Below are positions 23,791-34,656 of a stretch of 64,000 bases of DNA, piece by piece. Numbering within the stretch: the first letter of the stretch is position 1; each line of letters opens with the position of its first letter. Position numbers and translations under genes: made by a program. Where the stretch lies: the NCBI GenBank assembly GCA_030847615.1, contig JAUMIR010000001.1, positions 67,469,501 to 67,533,500 of the forward strand, in the 5' to 3' direction. The notes below the pieces were generated by a model that ran no database searches, was not told where the DNA came from, and saw nothing but the letters and a program-made list of their open reading frames with translations. The stretch is from Gambelia wislizenii (Eukaryota; Chordata; Lepidosauria; Squamata; Crotaphytidae).

Positions 23791-24433
23791 GGACATTATC
23801 AGACTAGCATCTAAAAATGCTGTAATTTTGCGAATGAAGATAGCAGGAACATCACGGCATTATAACACTTATTATCACATGTAGCTATAATCATGCAAGA
23901 GACATGCCACAGAATTATTGCATGATGATCACTAGTGGTTTAAGAATGTAAGTTTACTTTTGAAAATTGGCATGGGCAAGATTTTGGCAGTTCTCGTAAG
24001 ACGACACGAGTGCACTAACCCCCCCCCCAAAAAGCCCTTAATTAACAAAGTAAACGAACACGCAAGCAATGAAACTAACCTAAAAATGTGCAAACTAAAT
24101 GGGACAGTTAATAAAAAGAGTGTTCTGTGCTTCATTTTCATGTTCTCACATGGAAGTTTTCTCATTGAGAAGAGGGAGGGGGGACAGAACAGCCCATTCA
24201 CAATGTAATCTTGCATTTACAATGGGATGTGGTTTCACCTGTCATCAATAGCACAAAAAAAGTGCTATTGATGATCTATTGATGGCTTGTCCTGTGAATT
24301 GTAAATAACATCTTTTTTGCAGCTGGAGAATGGTGTAAGAATGCGAAGACAACAATGTTGTCCAATAGTGGGACCCATTCGTACTAGCTACCCTGATATA
24401 ATCTCACAATTTTTGCCACGTCTGATAATGTCC
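23791..24433. mobile_element. Harbinger-like MITE, 'AATGCTGTAATTT' subfamily (643 bp)
   Basis: Starts GGACATTATCAGACTAGCAT and ends CGTCTGATAATGTCC. The interior (CTAAAAATGCTGTAATTTTG, GGCATGGGCAAGATTTTGGC, GTAAGACGACACG) is shared with 43,362 and 55,692. Flanking trinucleotides (TTG/TCA) do not match, so the insertion is old or rearranged. Confidence 0.7.
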
Positions 24434-25642
24434 TCAGAAAGGTAGTTACTACAAAAATGATACTACGGCTGAAATATAGTGGTAGAAAAATGTAACTTTA
24501 ATGAGTTGAATTTTCATTATTAGAATGTAAATTAGTAACATTAATAATTATAATAGTTATATTTATCAGTTATAATCATTTGCATAATATGCAGATTAGA
24601 TGCCCAGATTTGAGGGGCTAGAATATAGCAACACTACCTCCCAATTGCACTCTCTCCTGGCACTCCATATTGATTGATTCTAATGGGTACAGACATCCAC
24701 ACATCTAGCTAATCAGCAAGAGGTTTAGAGTAATCTCTGAGAGCATGCATACAGTATTAAGAATCTGCTCTGGAGGATTGCCTCCCTAAGGTAACAGGCA
24801 TCTCAAATCAATGCTGGTACCATAAATTTTACAAGACTGGATATCCCAGAAATATATTGACATAAATCTGATGAAACAGAAGTTTGTATAAATATGATCT
24901 TAGTTTTGATATGGCTTATTTGATATGGCTTACTTTGCTTGTAGACCAGTGTTTCCTAGTATGCTGACATTTTGTGAAGCTGATTCTGGCAGCTGTAAAA
25001 TTTATTCTGGGACAAAATGACATGGGACAAAGGTGTTTTCTTCATATGTAAAAATATCCAACTTCAAAAGATGGTATATTCTATTAAAAATTTGAGTAAT
25101 GCAAGAACTCTTGTATGTTGATATAAAAAGTAAAATGCATAATCCATACTCCTCTAGAAACCCCAAACCTAATCAAGCATAGCCATTTCTCACCCCTCTG
25201 GCAAAGGTACTGCAAGCAGACCCCACTGCTATTCTCCACAGAGTGTTCAGCAATGTTTCCAAAATGAAGGAAATTGTTCTAGGATATAGGGAGCCTTCTT
25301 CTGACAGGTCTTGTGAGGTTTCCAATTTATCATAAGGCTACAATGCCAAAAAAAGGCCAATACATTCTTAAGTACTCTGTTTTTCAACTTGGCTCCTCCA
25401 CGCCTTCCTTCTAATTGTTTATCTGTGTTGTCCCTCACTCCACATAAACTTTTGTTAGAACTTATGATGTCTTTTCTGTTCTTTATTAGTACTATCAAAT
25501 ACCAACTTGCCTCCCACTCTTTGTAGGCTTTTAAATGTCAGTGAATGTGATGTTAAGCACATATAAACATAGCATATATAAACATAGCCACCATGAAAAT
25601 GTGCAGGTGTGATGTAATGGTGTGTGCTGCAAGTGCACATAT
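24434..25642. other. Unassigned AT-rich sequence
   Basis: No exon, RNA gene or recognised repeat. Confidence 0.4.
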
Positions 25643-26249
25643 AATGCCTTACAAAAGTACTCACACTCTCTGACTTTCCCACATTTTGTTGTGTTACAAT
25701 CTGGAATTGAAATGGATTTAATTAGCATTGCTACTAACTTGATGTGCACAAGATACTCAATGCTGTGAGAGTGCAAAATATTTTTTTTTTCTTGCGGCAT
25801 GAATGTGAAGTAAAGAAAACAAACTGGCACTTGAATACATCAAGTGGTAGCAGTGCCAAAGGAATCCATTTTAGGAGATTATCAGATACGGCAAAAACCA
25901 CATCAGAAGATCATGAGAAGAACAGGAACAGGGGAGATTACCAGATGATGCTGTCCTTCAACATCCTGGGGGCATAGTGTGGTCATGATGAAGGCATACC
26001 TTTTTATTAGAGGCTTGCCCCCGTCAATACAAAAGGGAAGCCTCATCCGCGGCAGTGCTATGCACCCGGAACAGCTGAAGGATGCGGGTATCTGATATGT
26101 TGCCCTTTCTGTTCCCGTCATGTTCTTCTGACGCTGTTTGGAACGTGTTTTTGGGGCATGTTCTACCACGTCTGATAATCTCCTTACAGATTGTAACACA
26201 ACAAAACAGGGAAAAATCAAATGGGGGAGGGCTGACCTGAAAGACACTG
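25643..26249. mobile_element. Tc1/mariner-like remnant, interrupted by a MITE
   Basis: The left end has CCTTACAAAAGTACTCACAC, then CCCACATTTTGTTGTGTTAC and AATCTGGAATTG, typical of Tc1-like terminal repeats. On the reverse strand the right end carries TTTTGTTGTGTTACAATCTG after CAGTGTCTTTCAGG. TA lies at both edges. Only about 300 bp of its own sequence remains and no transposase. The MITE at 25,874 sits inside. Confidence 0.65.
25874..26183. mobile_element. Composite Harbinger-like MITE with nested inner ends
   Basis: Outer ends GGAGATTATCAGATACGGC and CACGTCTGATAATCTCC with TTA on both sides (25,871-25,873 and 26,184-26,186). Inside, at about 25,933 and 26,090, is a second inverted pair (GGGAGATTACCAGATGATG and GGGTATCTGATATGTTGCCC). 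Copies at 45,275 and 50,499 keep the same inner pair. Confidence 0.75.
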
Positions 26250-26273
26250 TAGTACTAACATGCCATGGAACCT

Positions 26274-26690
26274 AGCAACAATAGGAGTATAGTGTCTAGA
26301 TCAAGGGAAGTAATAGTGATACTCTATTCTGCTTTGGTCAGACCTCACCTGGAATACTGAGTCCAGTTCTGGGCACCACAATTCAAGAAGGATACTAAGA
26401 AGCTGGAACATGTCTGGAGGAGGGCAACCAAAATGGTGGGAGGTCTGAAGCCGTGCCTTATGAGGAGCAGCTTAGGGAGCTGGGTATGTTTAGCCTGGAG
26501 AACAGAAGGTTAAGAGGTGACATGATAGCTGTACGTAAATATTTGAAGGGATGGCATATTGAGGCTGGGGCAAGTTTGTTTTCTGCTGCTCCAGAGGACA
26601 TGGAGCAATGGATTCAAACTACAGGAAAAGAGATCCCATCTAAACATTAGGAAGAACTTCCTGACAATAAGAGCCATTCAAAGGACTGCT
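26274..26690 (+). mobile_element. CR1 LINE 3' region (~415 bp)
   Basis: Contains GTATAGTGTCTAGATCAAGG, CTATTCTGCTTTGGTCAGAC, CAGTTCTGGGCACCACAATTC, GAGGAGCAGCTTAGGGAGCTGGG and AACATTAGGAAGAACTTCCTG in the order found in CR1. It breaks off before the ATTCTATGATTC tail. The 65-codon frame is a relic of the reverse transcriptase C-terminus. Confidence 0.85.
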
Positions 26691-26709
26691 AGAGAACATC
26701 TGGGAGAAA

Positions 26710-27010
26710 GTTGATATTGTCTGCTCCCAGCCTATGGAGATTCCTCCCATGGGAACCTGGTTTTTCTCACCTCTCTGCTCTCTTTTTGCCAGCAGTCTAA
26801 GACCTTTTGTCTACTCATGCCTTTGATTGCTAACTTGACTGTTGAATAATGTTTTTAATATGATTTTTTAATTTAACTCTTTTTTAACTTTTGTATTATC
26901 CATTGTTTTAACTCTGTTTTCTTTTAACTTCTTTTAACTTGTGAGCTGCCTTGGGTCCCATATTGGGAGCAAGGCAGAATATTACATACATCATTAAACA
27001 AATGCATACA
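26710..27010 (+). mobile_element. L2-like LINE 3' end
   Basis: CTCTTTTTGCCAGCAGTCTAAG and a T-rich UTR (TTTTAACTTCTTTTAACTTG) lead to GTGAGCTGCCTTGGGTCCC, the ending also at 63,028. The coding part before it is too decayed to read. Confidence 0.6.
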
Positions 27011-28832
27011 TACATTTGTCAATCTCCTTTTAAAGCTGCCTGTTTTGGGGGTCATTTCTACATTTCAGGATAGTGAATTCCACCATTGTGTTATATGCTG
27101 TAAAGAAAAAACACTACCCCTTCTTTGTTACCACTCAGCTTCAGTAGCTGACCCCAGGTTCTAGTAGTATGGGAGCCTCTCTGTCTCTACTTTTTACATA
27201 CAAGTATAGTTGTATGCATACAACTTTCCACAGGGCTTGATCTAGCGATTACCTGAATGCAGCTTGTTTGGAAGTTTTCTTTACTTTACCAGGTTAAGAC
27301 ATCAGACTAGAAGTGAGATTTATCACTTAACCATCTGGAATAAGCAATCACTAGAGGTGGCAGTTCCTCAGCCTGTCACACTTTTGAACTGTGCTAATAT
27401 AATTCTGATGTTTTACAAACCAACAACGACAGCCGGGCATGAAATTAAAATGTTTGCAGAGTTCACTAAGTGGAAAATGATGTCTGGGTAAGGGAAAGGC
27501 AGGTATTGGGGTGGAAGAAAAAGACAGACAGCTGAGGGGCTTTTGCCGCCAATCAACTGCCTGGTGCTTCTGCATCCACTCTGCAGTCTCAAGAAAAGGA
27601 TCTTGTAAATGCTATCACCACATCAAGGAGAAAAATTAGAGAGAGATTTTGCTTTGGCAGAAACATGAAAAGTAAATCAGTTTCCCCTTCATTTTTAAGC
27701 ACATCTCATGTTAATCCTGTTGGCCCTGAAGCACCCAAGCAAAAGATGTCATGGGTACCTCTACCTTATAAATTCCACTCCACAGTTAAAGGCCCTCCTT
27801 TGTGTAATTGTTTCTCCCCATTCTGGAGACCTTAGTTTTGGCACACTCCATCCATTGAGGGCTAGTGTGTTTGCTAAGAGACTGAAGCCCCTTGGAAACA
27901 TATTTGGGTAACTGTGTTGGCCATGCAGCAAAATACAACAAAATCCCAAGTCCACAAAACAGTGATACCTTATTAAGCAAGCTAAAAAAAACACAGAATA
28001 CATCATGCAAGCTTCAAGGCTTCAGTGGCTTCTTCATCAGGCAAACGTTAAAAATCATACAGGAGGAGAAAAGTGCTGTTAGAGTCACAGGGTATCCAGC
28101 AGGATGAACGGGGAAGCAATAGAGTGGTCATCAGTGAGTTCAGAAGTTCTTCAGCACGTCAGTAGTACAGATAAATAAAGACAGCAATAAATAAAACGGA
28201 GTCAGAAATTATGCCAGTCCAAGGTCAAGAAAACACATAACATTGAAAAGTACTGCTATTTGTCAAGAAGGAGGGTTGGAAGCAACAAAGATGCCAGAGA
28301 GTGGCTGAGAGATTTGTGGGCAGCTGTTTCAAGATACCAGGTGCCTAATTAGGTCAGCATCTCTTTAACGACCACTGGGAACAATGCAATCTCTCTTTGT
28401 ATCTGTAACACTTGAGAAATGATGGAAATGGGTCTTCAGCATCTGCAACCTTCTGCTGGGGAGCAGGACTCCCCCCTGTCACAACCCCTGCTCCTCTGAC
28501 TCAGAGAGACTTCCTGGCAATCTGCCTCCTCTTTGTCTGACTCTTCCAACTCCAGAGGATGAGGGGTGACATCAACAACAACAACAAAAAAGGCAAGATG
28601 CAGATAACAGCAACCCAAGCCCCTACTCCCCCACCATCAACAGCAGCTGCCTCTGTTGTAGACAGCCAACTATTTCCTGAATACATGGCTCTCTGATGGT
28701 GTGAGGACTTTGGATGTCATTGTCATCTGCTTCCATCTATCTCCTGCTTCTTGGGTGGTATGGAGGGTGCCTCTAGATGTAGTACCAATCTCTGGCTGCA
28801 CTTGTGGCTTCCCACCAGTTTTTGGTGGTGAA
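27011..28832. other. Unassigned sequence; possible interspersed-repeat tail at 27,900-28,060
   Basis: The stretch 27,940-28,050 reads, on the minus strand, GCCTGATGAAGAAGCCACTG, then GCTTGCATGATGTATTCTGTG and AATAAGGTATCACTG. This phrase resembles a dispersed amniote repeat tail that I cannot name. The rest shows nothing supported. Confidence 0.35.
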
Positions 28833-29111
28833 TCATGACTATGGATCACTCTTAAAGAAATGGGTATGCCACAACATTTGATTATCATGATGCATAACCT
28901 GTACTCAGGAAACGAGGCCACCACCAGGTCAGAATATGGAGAAAGAGAATGGTTTCCACTTGGCAAGGGGGTCAGGGAAGACTGCATTTTATCACCCTAT
29001 CTGTTTCACTTGTATGCTGAATGGATCATACATAAAGCTGGGTTAGACTTGGAAGAAGGAGGAATGAAAATTGAAGGAAGGAACATCAACAAATTAAGAT
29101 ATGCAGATGAC

Positions 29112-29114
<3 letters not shown>

Positions 29115-29184
<70 letters not shown>
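29115..29184. repeat. (CT)35 microsatellite
   Basis: A perfect 70-bp CT run directly at the 3' tail of the minus-strand LINE that begins at 29,187; on the element's strand it is an (AG)n tail. Confidence 0.95.
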
Positions 29185-29186
<2 letters not shown>

Positions 29187-30220
29187 CTTTTCCTCGCAAA
29201 CGAAGATTCAGGAAGGATTCATCCCGCATTTTCTGCAAGCGTGCTGATGACTAAAAAGGCCAATCCAAGATAAACAAGTCTGGTTGCAGAAAGCACAGCA
29301 AGCAGAAGGTCTCCTTGGGTGATGTTTCCGGGTTGTGATTCTTTCTGCATTGTCATTTCTCTTCAAGACTTGTTCAGCATGAGCTCTCAAATAAGGCTGC
29401 AGCATTGTGGATAGTGCGTCTCCATGCCTCCCGCTGTGAGGCCATGGTGGACCATTGTTGGTGATCAATTTGGCCGAGCCTGAGATGTTGTTTCAGGGAG
29501 TCCTAGTATCGCTTTTTTGGAGCGCCCCTCTTACGCTGACCTGTGGTGAGTTCACCGTAGAGTACTATTTTGGGGAGGCAATGGTCCTCCATCCTAGAAA
29601 CATGCCCTGCCCAGCGCAGCTGTGTTCTCAATATCATGGCCTCAATGCTGGTGATCCCTGCTTGCTCAAGGACAGCAACATTCGTCGCATAGTCAGTCCA
29701 GTGTATATTTAGGATTGTGTGTAGACAGGGCTGATGAAAGCATTTGAGGAGTCGTAAGTGGTGGTGATAGGTGACCCATATTTCAGACCCATAAAGGAGA
29801 ACAGACAGTACAATGGCTCTATACACACTGATTTTTGTGTTTCGCCTCAGGTGCTTATTACTCCAGACTCTTTTGTAAAGTCTTCCAAATGCACTATATG
29901 CCTTTGCTAATCTGTGATCGATCTCTTTGTCAATCTTGGCATCTGAGGACATGATGCTTCCCAGCTAGGTGAACTGCTGAATGGACTTAAGCACAGATTT
30001 GCCAACGACAATGTGGGGATGGTGGTGTTCATCCTGTGGTGCAGGCTGGTAAAGAACTTCCATTTTCTTCAGATTGACTTCCAGCCCAAACAGCTCTGCA
30101 GCTGTTGCGAAGCAGGATGTTAGGCACTGCAGAGCTGCTGCTGTGTGGGCAACAAGGGCAGCAGCATCAGCAAATAGCAGCTCATGGACTAGATAGTTTA
30201 GAGTCTTAGTGCGAGCCCTC
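29187..30220 (-). mobile_element. Non-LTR retrotransposon ORF2, 5'-truncated, inside BovB
   Basis: Read on the minus strand: FADAAALVAHTAAALQ (30,180), EVNLKKMEVLYQP, SVYRAIVLSVLLYGSE, LRTQLRWAGHVSRMEDHCLP, KIVLYGELTTGQRKRGAPKK, and a C-terminal Cys/His finger CAFCNQTCLSWIGLFSHQHAC. The catalytic motif expected as (Y/F)ADD reads FADA, so this copy has lost a catalytic aspartate. Stops separate the segments at 29,965 and 29,503. The tail runs straight into (AG)n. I do not assign the clade. Confidence 0.8.
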
Positions 30221-30232
30221 AGATGGCTTACG

Positions 30233-30433
30233 TTAAAAAGCGCTATATTCCACTTTAACTGCCATGGCAACATCCTGTGGAATTCTGGTGTTTGTAGTTT
30301 AGTGAGACCCAAGAATTCTTTGGCTGAGAATTCTAAATGCCTCTCCCTAAACTGCAAATCCCACAATCCCATAGGATGTTGCCATGGCAGTTAAAGTAGA
30401 ATATAACACTATAACAGTGTAGTGTGATAAGAC
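30233..30433. mobile_element. Palindromic MITE, same family as 16,697
   Basis: TATATTCCACTTTAACTGCC and GGCAGTTAAAGTAGAATATA pair, as do GCCATGGCAACATCCTGTGG and CCATAGGATGTTGCCATGGC. The right end GTGTAGTGTGATAAGACA is kept and the left end is lost. It sits between the minus-strand LINE and the second BovB piece. Confidence 0.65.
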
Positions 30434-30866
30434 AGTGCAATGAGATTTTCTAGCTTAGTCATTAATCAAAATGGACACAAAATGGACATTAATCAAAATG
30501 CAATGAGTTTTTCTAGCTTAGTCATTAATCAAAATAGATGCCACAGTCAAGAAATCAGAAGACTAGGACTTGGAAGGGCACCTATGAAGGAACTATACAA
30601 GATACTGAAATGTAAAGATACATCATTAAATATTAAAGTCAGGATTGTCATTGCCATTGTATTTCTGATTTCTATGTACCAGTATGGTAGTGAAAGCTGG
30701 ACAGTGAAGAAAACTGATAGGAAGGGAATAAATTCATTTGAAATGTGGTGCTAGAGGAGAGTTCTGTGGATAACATGGACAGCCAAACAGACAAATAAAT
30801 GGGCCCTAAAACAAACCAAAACTGAACGCTCCCTAGAAGCCAAAAGGTCTAAATTGAAGACTTGTC

Positions 30867-30987
30867 TAGTATACAATGGTATACTGTGAGTGGGTGCGCA
30901 TTTTTGCCCATTCACAGCAACGTTGTTTTGTCTCCACCACTTTTTTACCTATTCACATCCATTTGCATCTATTTGAATGGAGTGTCT

Positions 30988-31038
<51 letters not shown>

Positions 31039-31327
31039 CTTTTCTTTGTAAACAAAGATTCACATGCTCTGATAAAGGGCAATAGAATGAAAATATGCAG
31101 TGATGTGAATATGCAGTCTGATGTCTACAAGTGTGAAAATGCACATGTACACACATTTTCTGGAAAACTTGGCAGGGGGAACTATGAATACTTTTACTGC
31201 ATGGTTTGTGGAGTTTTTAGCCCCCCTCCTCCCAAATACCATGAATCTCATTCGGATCGTGTTGGGACACATCATTTTCTCTTCTAATTTTATGAAGAGT
31301 ATTTTCCATCATCTGGACAACCCCTGA
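30867..31327 (-). mobile_element. MITE-like insertion in BovB with an internal LINE tail scrap
   Basis: The right end TCATCTGGACAACCCC and the preceding CTCCTCCCAAATACCATGA block on the minus strand match 4,975-5,100 and 1,815-2,263. In the middle sits (CT)23 (30,991-31,036) followed by GGCTTTTCTTTGTAAACAAA, the extreme 3' tip of the LINE seen at 29,187. Left end approximate. Confidence 0.5.
30991..31036. repeat. (CT)23 microsatellite
   Basis: A perfect 46-bp CT run next to a roughly 30-bp LINE 3' tip (31,037-31,066). Confidence 0.95.
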
Positions 31328-31582
31328 TACTGTCATAGTTTGGACATATCATGAGAAGCTATGACTCCTCAGAAAAGACAATGATGTTTGGCAAAGTAGA
31401 AGGTAGTAGGAAAAAGACTACTGGTATATTACAAGTGGATAAATTAAGTCAAGGAAGCCATGGTCCTCAGTTTGAAAGATCTGAGCAGGACTGTTGATGA
31501 TAGGGTGACTTGGAGGTCTCTCATTGGTTTGCCACATGTTGAAGTAAATTTGACAGCAATAAACAACAACATGATAGAGGGA

Positions 31583-31770
31583 ATTTGTTGTTATGTGCCT
31601 TCAAGTCAACTCCACCTAATGGCAACCCTATCATACAGAGAGGGCTTGCCATTGCCTTCCTCTGAGGCTGAAAATGTGTGACTTGCCCAAGGTCACCCAG
31701 TGGGTTTCCATGGCTGAACAGGGTTCTGAACTATGGCCTCCCAGAGTCCTAGTCCAACACTCAAACCAAA
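31583..31770 (-). mobile_element. tRNA-derived CORE-like SINE
   Basis: Minus strand of the family at 3,519: GACTAGGACTCTGGGAGGCC in the head, CACTGGGTGACCTTGGGCAA in the core, GAAGGCACATAACAACAA at the tail. It lies immediately 3' of the BovB end. Confidence 0.78.
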
Positions 31771-33439
31771 TATGGCAGCAGGTCCTTCAATACTTGGGGG
31801 AGGGGCAACAAAATGGGATTAGAGTCACACTTTCTCCACTCTTGCCAAAACTCTCTCAAGTATGCTGTTTGTACAATGGCCAACAAGATATCTATGGGAA
31901 GCCCACAGCAAGGTGTGGGTACAGCAGCAGTCTCTCACTCTCATTCACCAGGAATTACTGAAAGGGACATACTGTCTCCAGTGTTGAACATAATATATAG
32001 GAGCCATGACTATTGACTATCACCATAACTATTATCAGGACATGGATAGCCTTATCCTCCATAAAAAAATCCCCCTTTAAAGCTCCCCAGTTATCACTGA
32101 CTACATCTGGAAGCAAATTCCATAGTATTATTATGCACTATGTGTGAAAGTACTTCCTTTCATCTGTCCTGAATGTCCTACCATTAAACATCAGTACACG
32201 GTCTTGGATTCTAGTATTACCAGAGCATTTCCAGATGGAATGCTCTCCATGTTAGCAATTAGAAAGCACTATGCAGATATTCCACCTTTTTCTCCTTAAT
32301 GGATTATCTTGTTACCCAAAGAGGTCTTGGAAATTAAAAAAAAAATCAAGTTTCTAATATGTTGGGGAAATTAGTAGCAACACGACTTAGCAATGCGAGA
32401 GGGGGCAACAGAGAAGGGGATCTTAACACCTTTGTATACCCCTACTCTCGCTGAACAAACACAAATGCAAGATGAAAAATTAACAATAATATTTATTAAA
32501 GACATAAAAATAATAACACCAAGCACACACACATTCATACAGAAAGCATTCACACAATTCCATTAGGAAAGGAAGAAAAGAGGTTGCCAGAGGGATAGGT
32601 AGCGAGATTTCCGGGGAATGTACTATACCTGTCTTATGGTCCAAAGTTTGTCGATCAAACCGGCAGAGTGGATGGATGAATCTGGAGTGGCTAACACAGT
32701 CTGACATGGAGTCTACAGGAATATGCTTTGTGCACCACAAAAGGGCAGAGTGTCCCCTGGAAATGGAATCTGTGCGCCATGAAGCAGATTTTGGGGTCAA
32801 TACTGATACCAAAAATATGCCCTAAGAGGAGCAGGTTTCAGATTCCAGGAGCCTACAAGAATTGCACAATGAGTTTCCTGGTCTTGGAGAATAGGTGTCT
32901 GAATATGCTAATGTGTTGTAATGTCCGATGATTGGATTCACAAAGCTTGAGCTGCCTCCTCTTAAGGTTGGGGGATTAAGGAAGGGAGGTACGAAACCAG
33001 CACACAAAGGATTGCTCCATCCATCTATTGTCTACAACTTAGGTGTACAGTGGAGACTGTGTCCCCTTGACCTTTTGATGTTTCCTCACATTTTGGAATA
33101 TGTCTGTAGTCCTTCCTTTGGGCAAAACATGTTTTCCAGCACATCTCTGAAACCATTCTGCTCTTCCCCATGGAAGACCACATTAATAAGCCAAATTATT
33201 AATAAGCCAATTTTGGGGGTTTCTGGGGGTGGGACTTATTAGGGGCGCAAACAGTCTGCAGAGTTACTAGTGGAGGACAATGATGTTTGAAGCCCCTGTA
33301 AAATTCAGTGAATGACACAAAGTGATGTTGTGATAAAAACTTCACCTGAAACCATTCCAAGGTAGGAGTGTGAGGTGCAAGACAGGAGATCCCTGCTCAA
33401 ATCTTGCATTGGCCATGAATTAACTAAATAGTCTTAAGC
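31771..33439. other. Unassigned sequence; possible LTR-like stretch on the minus strand
   Basis: On the minus strand, TCTTTAATAAATATTGTTAA (about 32,480-32,500) followed by GTTTGTTCAGCGAGAGTAGG looks like a poly(A) signal and U5 of an LTR, but I find no matching ends or duplication. The rest is unassigned. Confidence 0.3.
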
Positions 33440-33555
33440 CAGGATTGGCTAACACATGTCCCTCCACAGCTGCCACTGACCATGCTGGCTAGGGCAGATG
33501 GGAACTGTAGTCCAACATCATCTGGAAGGGTACCGGTATATATTTCCCAAACCTG
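33440..33555. mobile_element. hAT-like MITE (116 bp)
   Basis: Starts CAGGATTGGCTAACAC and ends TTTCCCAAACCTG. It is flanked by TCTTAAGC (33,432-33,439) and TCTTAGGC (33,556-33,563), an 8-bp duplication with one mismatch, as hAT transposases make. The centre has CCATGCTGGCTAGGGCAG and GAACTGTAGTCCAACATC. Confidence 0.7.
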
Positions 33556-34656
33556 TCTTAGGCTCACTACTATCAGACTTGTCCCCTCTCATGTGTGTGT
33601 TCTCTCTCTCTCACTCACACACACACACACATAGCAGAGAACCTCCTAATATCAACTGGTTAAACTGGTGTAATGACCTGGAATGTTCCAGAATTTCTAA
33701 CTACTACAGGGTGAAAACAGTAGAGAGGAATGCTATTCAAATATAGGTGGTCCAGCTTCCATGAAAGGAGGGAAAAACTTTTCAGCTTGACAATGACTAA
33801 TTCTAGAGGATAAGTATTTACTCTATTACAGGCAGCAAAAACCACCAAAGTTTTGTGGAATATAAAGACTAGCAGTCAGTATTTGCATTTTAAAGGGATG
33901 GTATTAGCAAGTTAAAAGGGAAAAAATGCTGCTTTCTTTGCTTAACAGGGAATACACACTTGAATCACCAATTATAATTTTTGGCATCACCATAAGGTAA
34001 TTTTTTTACTTTCAGATGATGCCAAAAACTCTAATTGTTAAAGCATATTAGGAATATAGACATTTATAATCAACTTTGGTAAACATTTTCTTTGCAGTGT
34101 TATTCCTTGGGCTTTAGCTAATGCAATTATGTATCATGCAAGGGGGGGAAAGTTCTGTGCTTTGAAATGAGGGTAAACTGGAAGTATTAACTGCTAGAGT
34201 TCGGAATCATCAACAGAACACCTTCAATGAAGAGAAAGATATTTCTTAAAGGACCCCATAACAGGAAGAAAACAAAAAATGAAAGAATTTGCTACTACTG
34301 GCTCAGAGCTTAGAAACAACTAGTTAAACATTATATTTAAGTAGTTGTTTCCAAGCTCTGAACCAGTAGTTATATGCTAATTAGCTCCTTCCCTTGAGGC
34401 TTAACCAGTCAATTTGTTGGGTAACAGTAAGTTGTGGATGTTTGAAGATGGCAGGGACTGAATTTAGAACCTGCTCCCTCTGTTTACAAAACATGCGCTC
34501 TAGCATTGATCTTTTTAGACCACATTACTTTATGCTAGTGATGCAATTATCCAGTAATGCAAAAATACTTTGTATATGCACAGAGGAAATCAAATGAAGA
34601 CAAAAGAACAATAGAGTGGTGGAAAAAGAAACAGACTTTGTGCCCCAGCTCTGCAG
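33556..34656. other. Unassigned sequence upstream of the ARIH2 exon
   Basis: An (AC)n run lies at 33,618-33,632. AACTACTGGCTCAGAGCTTAG-like and CTAAGCTCTGAACCAGTAGTT-like blocks near 34,292-34,370 form an inverted pair. If the exon call is right this is intron. Confidence 0.4.

Larger units (their letters stand above)
28833..31575 (+). mobile_element. BovB/RTE LINE reverse transcriptase, broken into three pieces
   Basis: Piece 1 (28,833-29,114) translates as a reverse transcriptase palm: GNEATTRSEYGEREWF, then GKGVREDCILSPYLFHLYAE, KLRYADDT. Piece 2 (30,434-30,866) holds GYSESWTVKK-like YQYGSESWTVKK and NSFEMWC. Piece 3 (about 31,327-31,575) holds decayed FGHIMRS-like sequence and a 3' end rich in ACAACA. 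These match the BovB order of motifs. The gaps are filled by a LINE inserted on the other strand, a palindromic MITE, and another MITE. About 180 bp after the YADD motif are missing. A 45-bp segment (TTCTAGCTTAGTCATTAATC) is duplicated at 30,440-30,530. Dead copy. Confidence 0.75.
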
